NCBI RefSeq assembly: GCF_963678865.1
Contig: NZ_OY787459.1
Location: forward strand, 2,818,501-2,882,500
DNA from: Maridesulfovibrio sp.
GTDB taxonomy: Bacteria > Desulfobacterota > Desulfovibrionia > Desulfovibrionales > Desulfovibrionaceae
DNA length: 64,000 nt
Direction: 5' to 3'
The notes under the pieces are model-generated. The model was not told the DNA's origin, made no database searches, and saw only the letters and a list, made by a program, of their open reading frames with translations. The first letter of the stretch is position 1. Each line of letters begins with the position of its first letter. Positions 8,542 through 17,282 of the stretch are shown here, piece after piece. The translations under genes and the position numbers were made by a program.

Positions 8542-10116
8542 TCAGTTTCCGTAGTATTTATTTTGAAGCACTAAATACTTATTATATGCAGTCGCATTAC
8601 CAGGGTTCTTTCTTAATTCTAAAACCAGTCGTGCATGCTCTGCCAATGGGCTGTCCGGGGCATATGAAAGTAGAAAATCCAATTGTTTTTGGTTGTTTTT
8701 AGCCAGTGCAAAGGTGAAAACTGATTGCTTAAAGTCCTGCCTGCCGGACTCATATTTGTTTATATAATTTATGTCTGCACCGCTTTTTAACAGCAAAGAT
8801 AACATCTCAGTGCCTTTTGTCGATTTGAGGGCAACAATTAACGGAGTTGTGCCGGCAATCTGATTATTAACATCTGCACCGAGCAGGATGGCATTTTTTA
8901 CTCCGTCGGTAATACCGGACATAATGGCATAATGCAGATTTACATTGTTTGCCTGCTTGTTTTTATTGAAGTTCCTTCCAGAAGAAAGAATCATTTTTAA
9001 CAAAGATGGTTTATCAAGGAAAAAACTTTTCCCAACCATAGCTTCCACCGCAATCCCCTTGTCATAGAGGTATAAGACTAAATCATCACGCCCTAACTTA
9101 TGTATTTCGTCTATGAACCCAGTATCGACTAACTGCGGGTGCTTTGTAATATAAGTAAAAAAATCATCCTTTTTCATTTCTTTGAAATTGGGGTGGGTCG
9201 TAGGGGTGGCTCGCGTATATTTGATTTTGTCTTGAGTCCAGTACCTTTTGTTGAAAAGTTTTTTCAGACCTGTTGACGTAAGATGTGTTGGATCTGAAAA
9301 CAGGTTCTTATGACCGGTAAAATCAGTATTCCCGTAAAGATCATAGTAGCTGGAACATGATGAAATGGCTGAATTTAGTATTGCGTTCAGTTTTGCCTGT
9401 TGCCCGGTATTAAGATTTTGGCACCAAGGTACAGTAAAATACGTGATCTTAACTCTATTCTTTATGCAAAATGAATTAATCTCAGCAAGTTTATCCAAAT
9501 AATACTGAGATACAAAATGACTGTTAAAGACCACAACGTTATCTTTATACGATTCGTCTTTTTTGTGTAAGACACCGAACTCATCGATAAAGTTCGGGTG
9601 TTCTGACTCAGGTCCGACATTATTTTTCACGCATTTCCAGGCATCTTCAATCTTATCGGGGCCTATATTGCGGAAGCTTTCCATGAAAAGAGCTGCTTTG
9701 CTGGCCAGCTCAGGCGCGGAGCTTTCGTAGTGAAAACTGTTTATATCAATCAGGTAGTATATCTGTTTGATATTTTTGATCTGCTTCTCGTCCAAAGTTT
9801 TCAACAAGGCCAGAATGTCGCCGGGGTTGACATAAATTGAGGTGCTGAAATTGAGCACAGGTTCGCCCAGAATTTCTTCTGAAACCAGCATGGTCCTGCT
9901 GCTTCCGAAGACAAGGGTATACTGCCCGTCGTATAGTTTTGATGCGACTTTGAGCGCGCTGCTTTTTAAATTTTTAAACTTAAGCTTATTGTAATTCCCT
10001 TCAATCAGCCGGAATTCGCCGTATGGATCAATAATGATGTTGACCGTCAAGATAAGAGCGATGATCAGCGCCGCAAGGGTAGAAATTGTCAATATGGTCC
10101 ATCTACGTATTGTCAT
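8542..10116 (-). CDS. Membrane-anchored SGNH-like protein with C-terminal ankyrin repeats
   Basis: 524 residues. An N-terminal hydrophobic helix (about 8-29) should place the rest in the periplasm. An AlgJ/AlgX/DltD-like SGNH fold follows, with FGSSRT (Ser72/Ser73) as block I and DPTH (Asp276/His279) as the D-x-x-H block. Residues about 300-500 hold ankyrin-type repeats, with LHYAIMSGITDGVKNAILLGADVN and TPLIVALKS...LLLKSGADIN style units. It ends the operon, 2 bases after the MBOAT gene. Such pairs transfer acyl (usually acetyl) groups onto exported glycans: MBOAT moves the acetyl across the membrane and the SGNH partner attaches it. An ankyrin tail is unusual for this role and may bind a partner protein. 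Confidence 0.72.
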   Translation of the reverse strand: MTIRRWTILTISTLAALIIALILTVNIIIDPYGEFRLIEGNYNKLKFKNLKSSALKVASKLYDGQYTLVFGSSRTMLVSEEILGEPVLNFSTSIYVNPGDILALLKTLDEKQIKNIKQIYYLIDINSFHYESSAPELASKAALFMESFRNIGPDKIEDAWKCVKNNVGPESEHPNFIDEFGVLHKKDESYKDNVVVFNSHFVSQYYLDKLAEINSFCIKNRVKITYFTVPWCQNLNTGQQAKLNAILNSAISSCSSYYDLYGNTDFTGHKNLFSDPTHLTSTGLKKLFNKRYWTQDKIKYTRATPTTHPNFKEMKKDDFFTYITKHPQLVDTGFIDEIHKLGRDDLVLYLYDKGIAVEAMVGKSFFLDKPSLLKMILSSGRNFNKNKQANNVNLHYAIMSGITDGVKNAILLGADVNNQIAGTTPLIVALKSTKGTEMLSLLLKSGADINYINKYESGRQDFKQSVFTFALAKNNQKQLDFLLSYAPDSPLAEHARLVLELRKNPGNATAYNKYLVLQNKYYGN

Positions 10117-10118
10117 AA

Positions 10119-11504
10119 TTAGAAATCAAAATAAAGAAAGGTTTGATTGGTGTAGAGAAGCACGAATGCAACCATAAACATGCTGATGGCCATAGCAGAT
10201 TCTTTAAAAGTGAATTTCATGTTTTCTGCTGTGGTTACGGAGTTTTTAAATCGGGCAGTAAAAGCAATCAGCGCGATGCATACTCCCAGCAGCATGAATT
10301 CGTCCTGAAAGGTGAGGGCGGTGGAGAATCCGATGTTAACCATACCCAGCATGCCCTTATAGATTTTTATGGCATCAAATGTTGTTTCAGCTCTGAATAA
10401 TACCCAGCAGGCGTTTACGTAGAGAAAAGTCAGCAGCCATCCTGCATAGGCCGGAAGTTTGTTGCCGGTGTTCTGCCAGATACGGTGGATGATCATGGCT
10501 GTGCCGTGCAGACCTCCCCAGATTATGAAATTCCAGCCTGCGCCATGCCAAAAACCGATGAGCAGGAAGGAAATCAGCAGGTTTTCAAGGGTGCGGTAGG
10601 CTCCTTTGCGACTTCCGCCAAGTGGAAAATAGATATAATCGCGTACAAAGCGTCCGAGAGTGATGTGCCAGCGCCGCCAGAAGTCCTGAATATTAAGCGA
10701 TTGGTACGGGGAATTGAAGTTGTTGGGCAATTTGACGTTGAATAGAAGGCCCAGCCCCAGCGCCATATCCGTGTAACCGCTGAAATCAAAATACAGCTGG
10801 CAGGTGTAGGCAAGGCTGACCGCCCATGAGTCCCAGAAAGGCAGGGCCAGGGCCTTGTCAAACCCGCTATTAACATAGGGTGCAAGTGAGTCGGCAATGA
10901 CGATTTTTTTGAACAACCCCATGCTGAACAGGAAGAATCCCTGCCCGATGTTTTGAAAATTAATCCTCCCTGCATCTTCGGCATTGAATTGCGGGGTGAT
11001 TTCCTGTTGGTAGCTGATCGGACCGGCCACAAGTTGCGGAAAGAACGAGACGAAAAGACTGTAATCCAGCAGGTTGCAACGGGCGGCTTTGCCCCGGTAA
11101 GTGTCGACCAGAAATGAAATCTGCTGAAAAGTATAGAAGCTGACTCCGAGAGGGATAATGATTTTTTCGGTGATGGTCGGCATCCCTGTCAATTCGGCAA
11201 TGTTGTTGAAGAAAAAGTTCTTGTATTTGAAATAGCCGAGCACTGCGAGGTTGGCAGCTACGGCTATGGTCAGGATCTGTTTGCTTTTCTTGCGGTAAAG
11301 AGCCTCGGACATGCAGAAATTGAACAGGATGGTTCCACTGAGCAGATAGAGATATTCGGTCTTCCACCAGCCATAAAAGGTAAAAGAAGCGAGCACCAGA
11401 AATAGCTTACCTGCTTCATGCTGTTTGAATTTCCTGAGTAGAAAGTAGACAGTGAAGACAAGCGGCAGAAAGAAAAGAATAAAAATATGTGAATTGAAAA
11501 GCAT
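10119..11504 (-). CDS. MBOAT-family O-acyltransferase (AlgI-like)
   Basis: 461 residues, polytopic, with about ten hydrophobic segments. It shows the MBOAT signatures RRWHITLGRFVRDYIYFPLGG and FWHGAGWNFIIWGGLHG. The His in WHGAGW is the expected catalytic histidine. AlgI-type proteins deliver acetyl groups for polysaccharide O-acetylation. It lies 13 bases downstream of pglF and 2 bases upstream of the SGNH-ankyrin gene, which makes an acyl-transfer pair at the tail of the pgl operon. It might acetylate the glycan made by the pgl genes or an unrelated exopolysaccharide. The sequence does not decide between them. Confidence 0.88.
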   Translation of the reverse strand: MLFNSHIFILFFLPLVFTVYFLLRKFKQHEAGKLFLVLASFTFYGWWKTEYLYLLSGTILFNFCMSEALYRKKSKQILTIAVAANLAVLGYFKYKNFFFNNIAELTGMPTITEKIIIPLGVSFYTFQQISFLVDTYRGKAARCNLLDYSLFVSFFPQLVAGPISYQQEITPQFNAEDAGRINFQNIGQGFFLFSMGLFKKIVIADSLAPYVNSGFDKALALPFWDSWAVSLAYTCQLYFDFSGYTDMALGLGLLFNVKLPNNFNSPYQSLNIQDFWRRWHITLGRFVRDYIYFPLGGSRKGAYRTLENLLISFLLIGFWHGAGWNFIIWGGLHGTAMIIHRIWQNTGNKLPAYAGWLLTFLYVNACWVLFRAETTFDAIKIYKGMLGMVNIGFSTALTFQDEFMLLGVCIALIAFTARFKNSVTTAENMKFTFKESAMAISMFMVAFVLLYTNQTFLYFDF

Positions 11505-11517
11505 GTTTTTTTACCTG

Positions 11518-13389
11518 TTACCCTTCCTCATCAAACTCAGGTATAACCTCATGCAGCATGTTCCTGACTCCATCAGCATGGAATTTATCCGCAGCAGCCT
11601 TCATATCCTGTAACTGGCTATTGAATTTGGCACAGTATGCTTCATGATCATTTTCAAAACCTTTGAGAACCATAATTTTGTCATGCTCTGTACGGACAAT
11701 GCCTTCACCTTCGGTGATTAATTCTTCGTAAAGTTTTTCTCCTTCTCGAAGTCCGGTGTAGACGATTTCAATATCTTTGCCCGGTTCTTTACCGGAGAGT
11801 CTAATCAGGTCATGGGCCATGTCGGCTATTTTGACAGGTTCACCCATTTCAAGGATGAAAATTTCACCCCCTTCAGCCATAACTCCGGCCTGAAGGATCA
11901 GCTGAGCTGCTTCGGAGATGGACATGAAGTAACGGGTCACGTCTTTGTGGGTAACTGTAACCGGGCCGCCTTTCTCAATTTGCCTGCGAAACAGCGGAAC
12001 GACAGATCCTGATGATCCGACGACATTACCGAAACGAACGGCCATGAAAGTTGTTTTGGAGTCATGAAACAAGCGCATAAGCAGCTCTGTTACCCGTTTG
12101 GAAGCACCCATGATGTTGGTGGGGCGTACTGCTTTGTCTGTGGAAACGATGACAAAACGGGCTACTCCGTGTTTGTCCGCTACGGTCATCACATTTCTGG
12201 TGCCGCAGATGTTGTTGTGAATCGCCTGCCACGGGTTGCGTTCCATCATAGGAACATGTTTGTAGGCAGCGGCATGGAATACGGTATGCGGTGTATATTT
12301 ACCGAAAGTTTCATCCATGAGCTGTTCATCCTGAACAGACCCGAGTACTGTTACATAATTATGAAATTTAAGTTCATGATGCAGTTCCATCTGGATGCCG
12401 TAAAGGTTGGCTTCACTGGAATCCACAAGGATGATTTTTTCCGGGTTGAAACGGATTACCTGACGTACTAATTCCGAGCCTATGGACCCCCCACAGCCTG
12501 TTACAAGTACAATCTTGCCGGAAAGATATTCGCTGATGGAAGTTGTATCCAACTGCACCGGAGCGCGGCCCAGCAAATCCTGATAGCTGACATCCCGCAG
12601 GGCTTTGATGCCGACTTTGCCGTTTATGATTTCATCCATGCCGGGAAGGATTTTGTAGGGTAGACCGGTTTCTTTGCAGGCGTTGATTATTTCGCGCATC
12701 TGTTCACCGGAGGCTTCCGCAACGGCAATGAGGATTTCATTGACGCATTTGTTTTCCACCAGTTCCTGCAGATCGGACAGAGGGCCGAGAACGGGGACTC
12801 CGTGGATGGTCCTGCCTCGTTTGTTCTTGTCGTTATCCAGCAAACCTATGGGACGGTATTTTAGCTGCCCGCTGCTCATAATTTCGCGGATAACCTTTTC
12901 CCCTGCCCGTCCGGCGCCGATGATTAGCACATTGTTGCCGTCAACAGGGCAGGCGTCCGGTGAAAACTGGATGGAATTACCGTCCTTGTATGCATAAAAT
13001 GAACGGATAATAACCCTCATTCCGCCGCACATGAATACGGTCAGCATCCAGTCGATAATGAAAACTCCGCGAGAAAATCCGCCGAAGCCGAATTTATAAA
13101 GGACAACGGTAACCAGAATCAGTGACTGCAGAAAGGTGGCCTCAAGTATGTGCCAGAGGTCGCGCAGGCTGGTGTAGCGCCACATACCCCGGTATAAGCC
13201 CAGCCCTAAAAACACTGAGAATTTGATAATCACAGTGTATTTGAGCAGCTCCAGACATTGTGTCTGCGCATATCCGGGCAGGCTGAAGTCAAAACGGAAT
13301 AGGTAGGCTGCGTAAAAAGCGGCTACAAAAATAATCAGGTCCAGCAGGACCATCAGGTAAAAATTTAAATTTCGCAGGTTATGGATCAT
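11518..13389 (-). CDS. pglF: UDP-GlcNAc 4,6-dehydratase, membrane-anchored (PglF/WbpM-like)
   Basis: 623 residues. Four transmembrane helices (about 10-120) precede a CoA-binding-like Rossmann domain (VLIIGAGRAGEKVIREI) and a C-terminal extended SDR dehydratase (VLVTGCGGSIGSELVRQ). The active site reads STDKAVRPTNIMGASK. Met replaces Tyr, as is normal for the large PglF/WbpM group. It converts UDP-GlcNAc to the 4-keto-6-deoxy sugar, the first step to bacillosamine. The next two enzymes are encoded directly upstream: pglE ends 3 bases before it and pglD precedes that. The start has a GGAAG-type site inside the end of pglE. Confidence 0.9.
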   Translation of the reverse strand: MIHNLRNLNFYLMVLLDLIIFVAAFYAAYLFRFDFSLPGYAQTQCLELLKYTVIIKFSVFLGLGLYRGMWRYTSLRDLWHILEATFLQSLILVTVVLYKFGFGGFSRGVFIIDWMLTVFMCGGMRVIIRSFYAYKDGNSIQFSPDACPVDGNNVLIIGAGRAGEKVIREIMSSGQLKYRPIGLLDNDKNKRGRTIHGVPVLGPLSDLQELVENKCVNEILIAVAEASGEQMREIINACKETGLPYKILPGMDEIINGKVGIKALRDVSYQDLLGRAPVQLDTTSISEYLSGKIVLVTGCGGSIGSELVRQVIRFNPEKIILVDSSEANLYGIQMELHHELKFHNYVTVLGSVQDEQLMDETFGKYTPHTVFHAAAYKHVPMMERNPWQAIHNNICGTRNVMTVADKHGVARFVIVSTDKAVRPTNIMGASKRVTELLMRLFHDSKTTFMAVRFGNVVGSSGSVVPLFRRQIEKGGPVTVTHKDVTRYFMSISEAAQLILQAGVMAEGGEIFILEMGEPVKIADMAHDLIRLSGKEPGKDIEIVYTGLREGEKLYEELITEGEGIVRTEHDKIMVLKGFENDHEAYCAKFNSQLQDMKAAADKFHADGVRNMLHEVIPEFDEEG

Positions 13390-13392
13390 AAT

Positions 13393-14532
13393 TTATCTTC
13401 CGCAGCTTTTAATCAGGTCAACAATTCTTTTCATATCGTCTGCTTTCATAGCTGTGCCGGAGGGCAGGCAGAGACCGCGTTTAAAAAGGTCTTCGCTGAC
13501 TTTACCGCCGAAAACAGTATTTTTTTCGAAAACAGGTTGCTTGTGCATGGGCTTCCAAACCGGGCGTGATTCAATATTTTCTTTTTCAAGTTCAATCCTG
13601 ATTTCATCAGGAGAAGCGCCGAACTCCTCTTCATCAACCAGCATTACCGAAAGCCAGCGGTTGCACCTGCCGTATTCAGCTTCAGGCATGAATGAAATGC
13701 CGGGGCAGTTGCCCAGCTCTTGCCTGTAGTAATCAAAAATTTCTCTTTTGCGTTCTACCCGGTCGGAAATGACTTCCACCTGTCCGCGTCCCACTGCGGC
13801 TACCAGATTGGACATGCGGTAGTTGTAACCGATTTCTTTATGCTCGTAGTATGGTTCAGGTTCTTTGGCCTGCTGGGAAAGCCAACGCGCCCGGCTGATA
13901 AGTTCTTCGTCATCCGAAGCCAGAAGTCCGCCCCCTGACGTGGTGATGATTTTATTGCCGTTAAAGGAGTAGGCGGCCATAAGTGCACCTTTTCCCGCGT
14001 GCCTGCCTTTGTATGTGGCTCCCACAGACTCGGCGGCATCCACAATCAGCGGAATACCGTGCGGTTCAATGATTTCAAGTATGCGGTCATAATCGGAGCA
14101 CTGACCGTAAAGGTCGGTGGGAATAACCGCCTTGGGTTTGCGTCCTTTGGAAATATAGTAATCCACCGCTTCGGCCAGCAGATCCGGGTTCATGTTCCAT
14201 GATTTGTAGTCGCTGTCGATAAAAACAGGTTCAGCCCCCAGAAAAGTAACCGGGCTTACACTACCGATAAAGGTCAGCGAAGAGGCTATAACCACGTCTC
14301 CAGGTTGAACGCCCACAAGACGCATGGCAAGGTGTAAAGCCGCTGTACCGCTGGAAAGGGCCGCACAATGAGCTAATCCGGTCAGTTTAGAAAAATCCTG
14401 TTCAAATCCGTTGACCATGGGGCCGAGCGGGGCAATGAAATTGCTTTCAAAAGCCTGCCGGACATATTCCTGCTCAGAGCCTCCCATATGGGGAGGAGAA
14501 AGATAAATGCGTTCGTTTTTGCTTGCGGACAC
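13393..14532 (-). CDS. pglE: UDP-4-keto-6-deoxy-GlcNAc aminotransferase (PglE-like)
   Basis: A DegT/DnrJ/EryC1 PLP-dependent aminotransferase of about 379 residues. YLSPPHMGGSE near the N-terminus is typical of PglE. The PLP lysine is in AYSFNGNKIITTSGGG, and the substrate loop EIGYNYRMSNL is present. It aminates C4 of the keto-sugar to give UDP-4-amino-GlcNAc. The start is set at a GTG (14532) because AAAAGGAAA lies 9-10 bases upstream and the N-terminus then matches the family. The ATG at 14571 has no ribosome site and adds 13 residues. It lies between pglD and pglF in one operon. Confidence 0.88.
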   Translation of the reverse strand: MSASKNERIYLSPPHMGGSEQEYVRQAFESNFIAPLGPMVNGFEQDFSKLTGLAHCAALSSGTAALHLAMRLVGVQPGDVVIASSLTFIGSVSPVTFLGAEPVFIDSDYKSWNMNPDLLAEAVDYYISKGRKPKAVIPTDLYGQCSDYDRILEIIEPHGIPLIVDAAESVGATYKGRHAGKGALMAAYSFNGNKIITTSGGGLLASDDEELISRARWLSQQAKEPEPYYEHKEIGYNYRMSNLVAAVGRGQVEVISDRVERKREIFDYYRQELGNCPGISFMPEAEYGRCNRWLSVMLVDEEEFGASPDEIRIELEKENIESRPVWKPMHKQPVFEKNTVFGGKVSEDLFKRGLCLPSGTAMKADDMKRIVDLIKSCGR

Positions 14533-14663
14533 TTGTGTTGTTTCCTTTTGAGGTAAAAAATAAGCAACCATGGGTCTGATATTATATTTTCAAGCTTTAG
14601 TACAGTTGGGGCGTAACTAATTAAAATTGATTGTAATAATTGCTTAAATATTAATGAAAACTG

Positions 14664-15284
14664 TCATGCTTTTGCCCGGGCGGGAATTCCTACCGCGGTA
14701 ATCCCGTCCGCTATGTCTTTGGTCGCCGTGGAACCGCCTCCAAGAATGGCCCCTTTGCCAATGCTGGTTCGTGGCAATACTGTGGCTCCGATACCGACCA
14801 TGGCTTCCTCGGCAACCAGAACTTCGCCTCCGAGAACAGATCCGGGAGCCACATGGGCGTGCGGGCCGATCTTGTTGTGATGTTCAATCGTGGAATTGGT
14901 GTTGATGATGGTGTTGTCTTTGATTTCGGCTCCGGTATTGATAACCGCTCCGGCCAGAATCATACATCCGGCACCTATTTTTACAGTGGGGGCAATCACC
15001 GCCGAGGGATGAATAACTGAAAACAGATTTTCCCCGGCCTTGGTCAATTCATTGAAAATTCTTTTGCGCAGGTTGTTGTTGCCGATGGCCACGACAACTC
15101 CATCATGTTCAAGATCATTAAGCGAAGCGTTGCCTCCGGGAACAGGAAGACCCATGATTTCTGTGCCTATGAGGACAGGGTTTTCATCCAGAAAAGCGAC
15201 CGGTGTTGCGTTTGTCATCTGCAGTATGGCATCGGCCACAACCTGGCCGTGTCCGCCTGCACCTATAATAATAATTTTTTGCAT
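14664..15284 (-). CDS. pglD: UDP-N-acetylbacillosamine N-acetyltransferase (PglD-like)
   Basis: 206 residues. An N-terminal Rossmann-like PglB_N-type domain (KIIIIGAGGHGQVVADAI) precedes a left-handed beta-helix of hexapeptide repeats. The repeats contain NSTIEHHNKIGPHAHVAPGS, and the catalytic-type His is in the EHHN stretch. It acetylates the C4 amine from acetyl-CoA to finish UDP-diNAc-bacillosamine. The gene lies between pglC and pglE in the same direction, with gaps of about 100 bases on each side. The downstream one is AT-rich. Confidence 0.9.
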   Translation of the reverse strand: MQKIIIIGAGGHGQVVADAILQMTNATPVAFLDENPVLIGTEIMGLPVPGGNASLNDLEHDGVVVAIGNNNLRKRIFNELTKAGENLFSVIHPSAVIAPTVKIGAGCMILAGAVINTGAEIKDNTIINTNSTIEHHNKIGPHAHVAPGSVLGGEVLVAEEAMVGIGATVLPRTSIGKGAILGGGSTATKDIADGITAVGIPARAKA

Positions 15285-15387
15285 TTGTTAATCCCGTCTC
15301 GTTCGTAAACAAATAATGATGAAACCCGCGATTAAATCTCGGGATTATGAATCCTTTCTTTTAAGGGTAAGGGATTCCGGCAGGGGT

Positions 15388-15993
15388 TTAGTCTTTTTCG
15401 CTGCCCATGAATTCCTGCGCAGTGGCCTGCCCCGGTTGGGCGATTCCTTCCCGTTTAAACACACGGGCCACGGTCAGGTATAAAATTTTAATATCCAGCA
15501 GCAGGTTATGGTTGTCCACGTACCAGACATCTAGTTTGAATTTATCTTCCCAAGAAATGGCGTTACGTCCATTGACCTGTGCCCATCCGGTGATGCCGGG
15601 CAGAACCTCGTGACGGCGTCCCTGTTCCGGGGAGTAGCGTTCAAGGTATTGCATGAGCAAAGGTCGCGGGCCGACCAAAGACATATCCCCGAAAATAACG
15701 TTGATCAGTTCCGGAAGTTCGTCCAGCGAGGTGGAGCGCAGGATCTTACCAAATCTGCTGAGCCGCTCGGAATCAGGGAGCAGGTTGCCGTATTCGTCCT
15801 TGGCATCGGACATGGTTTTGAATTTGATGATATTGAAAGGCTTGCCGTGGAGTCCCGGTCTGCGTTGGATAAAAAAGATGCCGCCGCCCATGTTTTTATG
15901 GATGGCAAAAGCGACAGCCAGCAGTACCGGAAAGAAAAGGATCAGCGCGCTGATGGAAAGAACAAGGTCAAAGCATCTTTTAACAGTCATCAA
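15388..15993 (-). CDS. pglC: Undecaprenyl-phosphate bacillosamine/sugar phosphotransferase (PglC-like)
   Basis: A 201-residue monotopic phosphoglycosyl transferase of the minimal PglC size. A hydrophobic re-entrant helix (residues about 8-30) is followed by KFKTM, the DE-type catalytic region LRSTSLDELPELINV, and MSLVGPRPLL. It moves diNAc-bacillosamine-1-phosphate onto undecaprenyl phosphate and so starts the lipid-linked glycan. Its ATG directly abuts the stop of pglA. Because pglD, pglE and pglF supply the donor in the same operon, bacillosamine is the likely substrate. Confidence 0.9.
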   Translation of the reverse strand: MMTVKRCFDLVLSISALILFFPVLLAVAFAIHKNMGGGIFFIQRRPGLHGKPFNIIKFKTMSDAKDEYGNLLPDSERLSRFGKILRSTSLDELPELINVIFGDMSLVGPRPLLMQYLERYSPEQGRRHEVLPGITGWAQVNGRNAISWEDKFKLDVWYVDNHNLLLDIKILYLTVARVFKREGIAQPGQATAQEFMGSEKD

Positions 15994-17103
15994 TTATAAT
16001 CCCATGGCTTTTAGTATGGTCGCATTGACCTTGTTAACATCGAATTTTTCAGCAGCATATGCCAGAGAGGCATCACCCATGGGCTGCAAGAGCTCCGGCT
16101 GGATAATGAATTTTTCCATGGCTTGTTCCAGTGCTGATGTATCTTTTACCGGAACCATGAAACCGTTCTGTCCTTCAATGACAGTTTCGCGGCAACCTGT
16201 GGTGTCTGTCGTTACTATCGGTCTTCCGGTAGCCATGGCCTCCAGCACGGAGCGGGGGGTTCCTTCGCGGTATGAGGGCAGGACGTATACCGTGCAATTC
16301 TGCAATTCGCCGCGCACATCGTCAACCGGACCGATACATTCAACTCCGTTATTCTGCCAAGTTTTGGTCAGATCGTCACGGATTGAATCAGGGCCGTTGT
16401 CGTGGGGGCCGACCAGTCTGAATTCTGCCTGCGGGTATTTTCTTTTGAGTTGCATAGAGGCTTCAGCGAACTCACGTACACCTTTTTCTTTAAGCAGTCT
16501 GGATATACACAGGAAAACAGGATTGGTCTGCGGGACAGGTGAAGAGGCGTAATGACTAAGATCTACGCCTGAACCGTTGGTGATCACTGTGGACTTGTTC
16601 TTGGGGATGATACCCAGTTCTTTGAACAGATCACAGTCATCCGGGTTTTGGAATAGGACTGTTTTATTGCAGGTCAGCCCTGCTCGGTACATATTTTTAA
16701 CCAGCTTGAAGAGAAGGCCGCGTTTGCCGGTAGTCTGCCCGAAGGCATAGCCCAGCCCGGTAATCATGGAATAAATACCCTTCACTCCAGCCAGTTTTGC
16801 TGCAATGGAGCCGTAGATAACTGGTTTTATAGTATATGAAAGAACTGCGTCAGGTTGAACCTGTTTTAAGATTTTTACCAGTGCGAAAAGGGCAGCCAAA
16901 TCTTTTGCCGGGTTCATTCCTTTGCGCTGGATGGGGGCTTCAATAAATTTGATGCCCCAGTGTGCCAGCTTTTGCGGTACGTCGGAAGAGTCTAAAGGAG
17001 CGATTCCGTAGATGTCATGTCCCGCATCTTTCATGGCGCGCAGCATGGGGCCGCGAAAGTTAATCAGTGACGGGCCGTATCCGCCTATAATTGCTATTTT
17101 CAT
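15994..17103 (-). CDS. pglA: GT4 glycosyltransferase (PglA-like)
   Basis: 369 residues, GT-B fold. The N-terminus MKIAIIGGYGPSLINFRGPM and the C-terminal SYREGTPRSVLEAMATGRPIV loop (donor-binding E-x7-E region) are typical of GT4 enzymes that add HexNAc. In the pgl pathway PglA adds the second sugar, GalNAc, to lipid-linked bacillosamine. The start at 17103 has GGAGGAAAA just upstream; an earlier start would add 23 residues of unrelated sequence. It is the first gene of the seven-gene - strand operon. The divergent GT-C-like gene begins about 180 bases away, so promoters for both should be in that gap. Confidence 0.85.
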   Translation of the reverse strand: MKIAIIGGYGPSLINFRGPMLRAMKDAGHDIYGIAPLDSSDVPQKLAHWGIKFIEAPIQRKGMNPAKDLAALFALVKILKQVQPDAVLSYTIKPVIYGSIAAKLAGVKGIYSMITGLGYAFGQTTGKRGLLFKLVKNMYRAGLTCNKTVLFQNPDDCDLFKELGIIPKNKSTVITNGSGVDLSHYASSPVPQTNPVFLCISRLLKEKGVREFAEASMQLKRKYPQAEFRLVGPHDNGPDSIRDDLTKTWQNNGVECIGPVDDVRGELQNCTVYVLPSYREGTPRSVLEAMATGRPIVTTDTTGCRETVIEGQNGFMVPVKDTSALEQAMEKFIIQPELLQPMGDASLAYAAEKFDVNKVNATILKAMGL

Positions 17104-17282
17104 TTTTCCTCCAGCAGAGGAGGACATTACTTGTGGTTTTGGAAGGGTGTCAATCCTAACCGGAGGCGTCACGGCTTCTTTTAGGTCCAGCGCTAGACAA
17201 AAAAAATGTAAGTGTATATTTCGTACAGGTTATTTCAGGGCTGCTTTGTAATTAGCAGATATAGATAAATCGCCCATAATTA

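Noticed and set aside
11518..13389. Met in place of the catalytic Tyr in PglF as a defect
   Set aside because: Large membrane-bound dehydratases of the PglF/WbpM group normally have Met there, unlike the altered PseB copy.
15653..16552. A 299-codon open frame on the + strand
   Set aside because: It is antisense to pglC and pglA, both of which have full family motifs. The frame has no ribosome site or recognisable domain.
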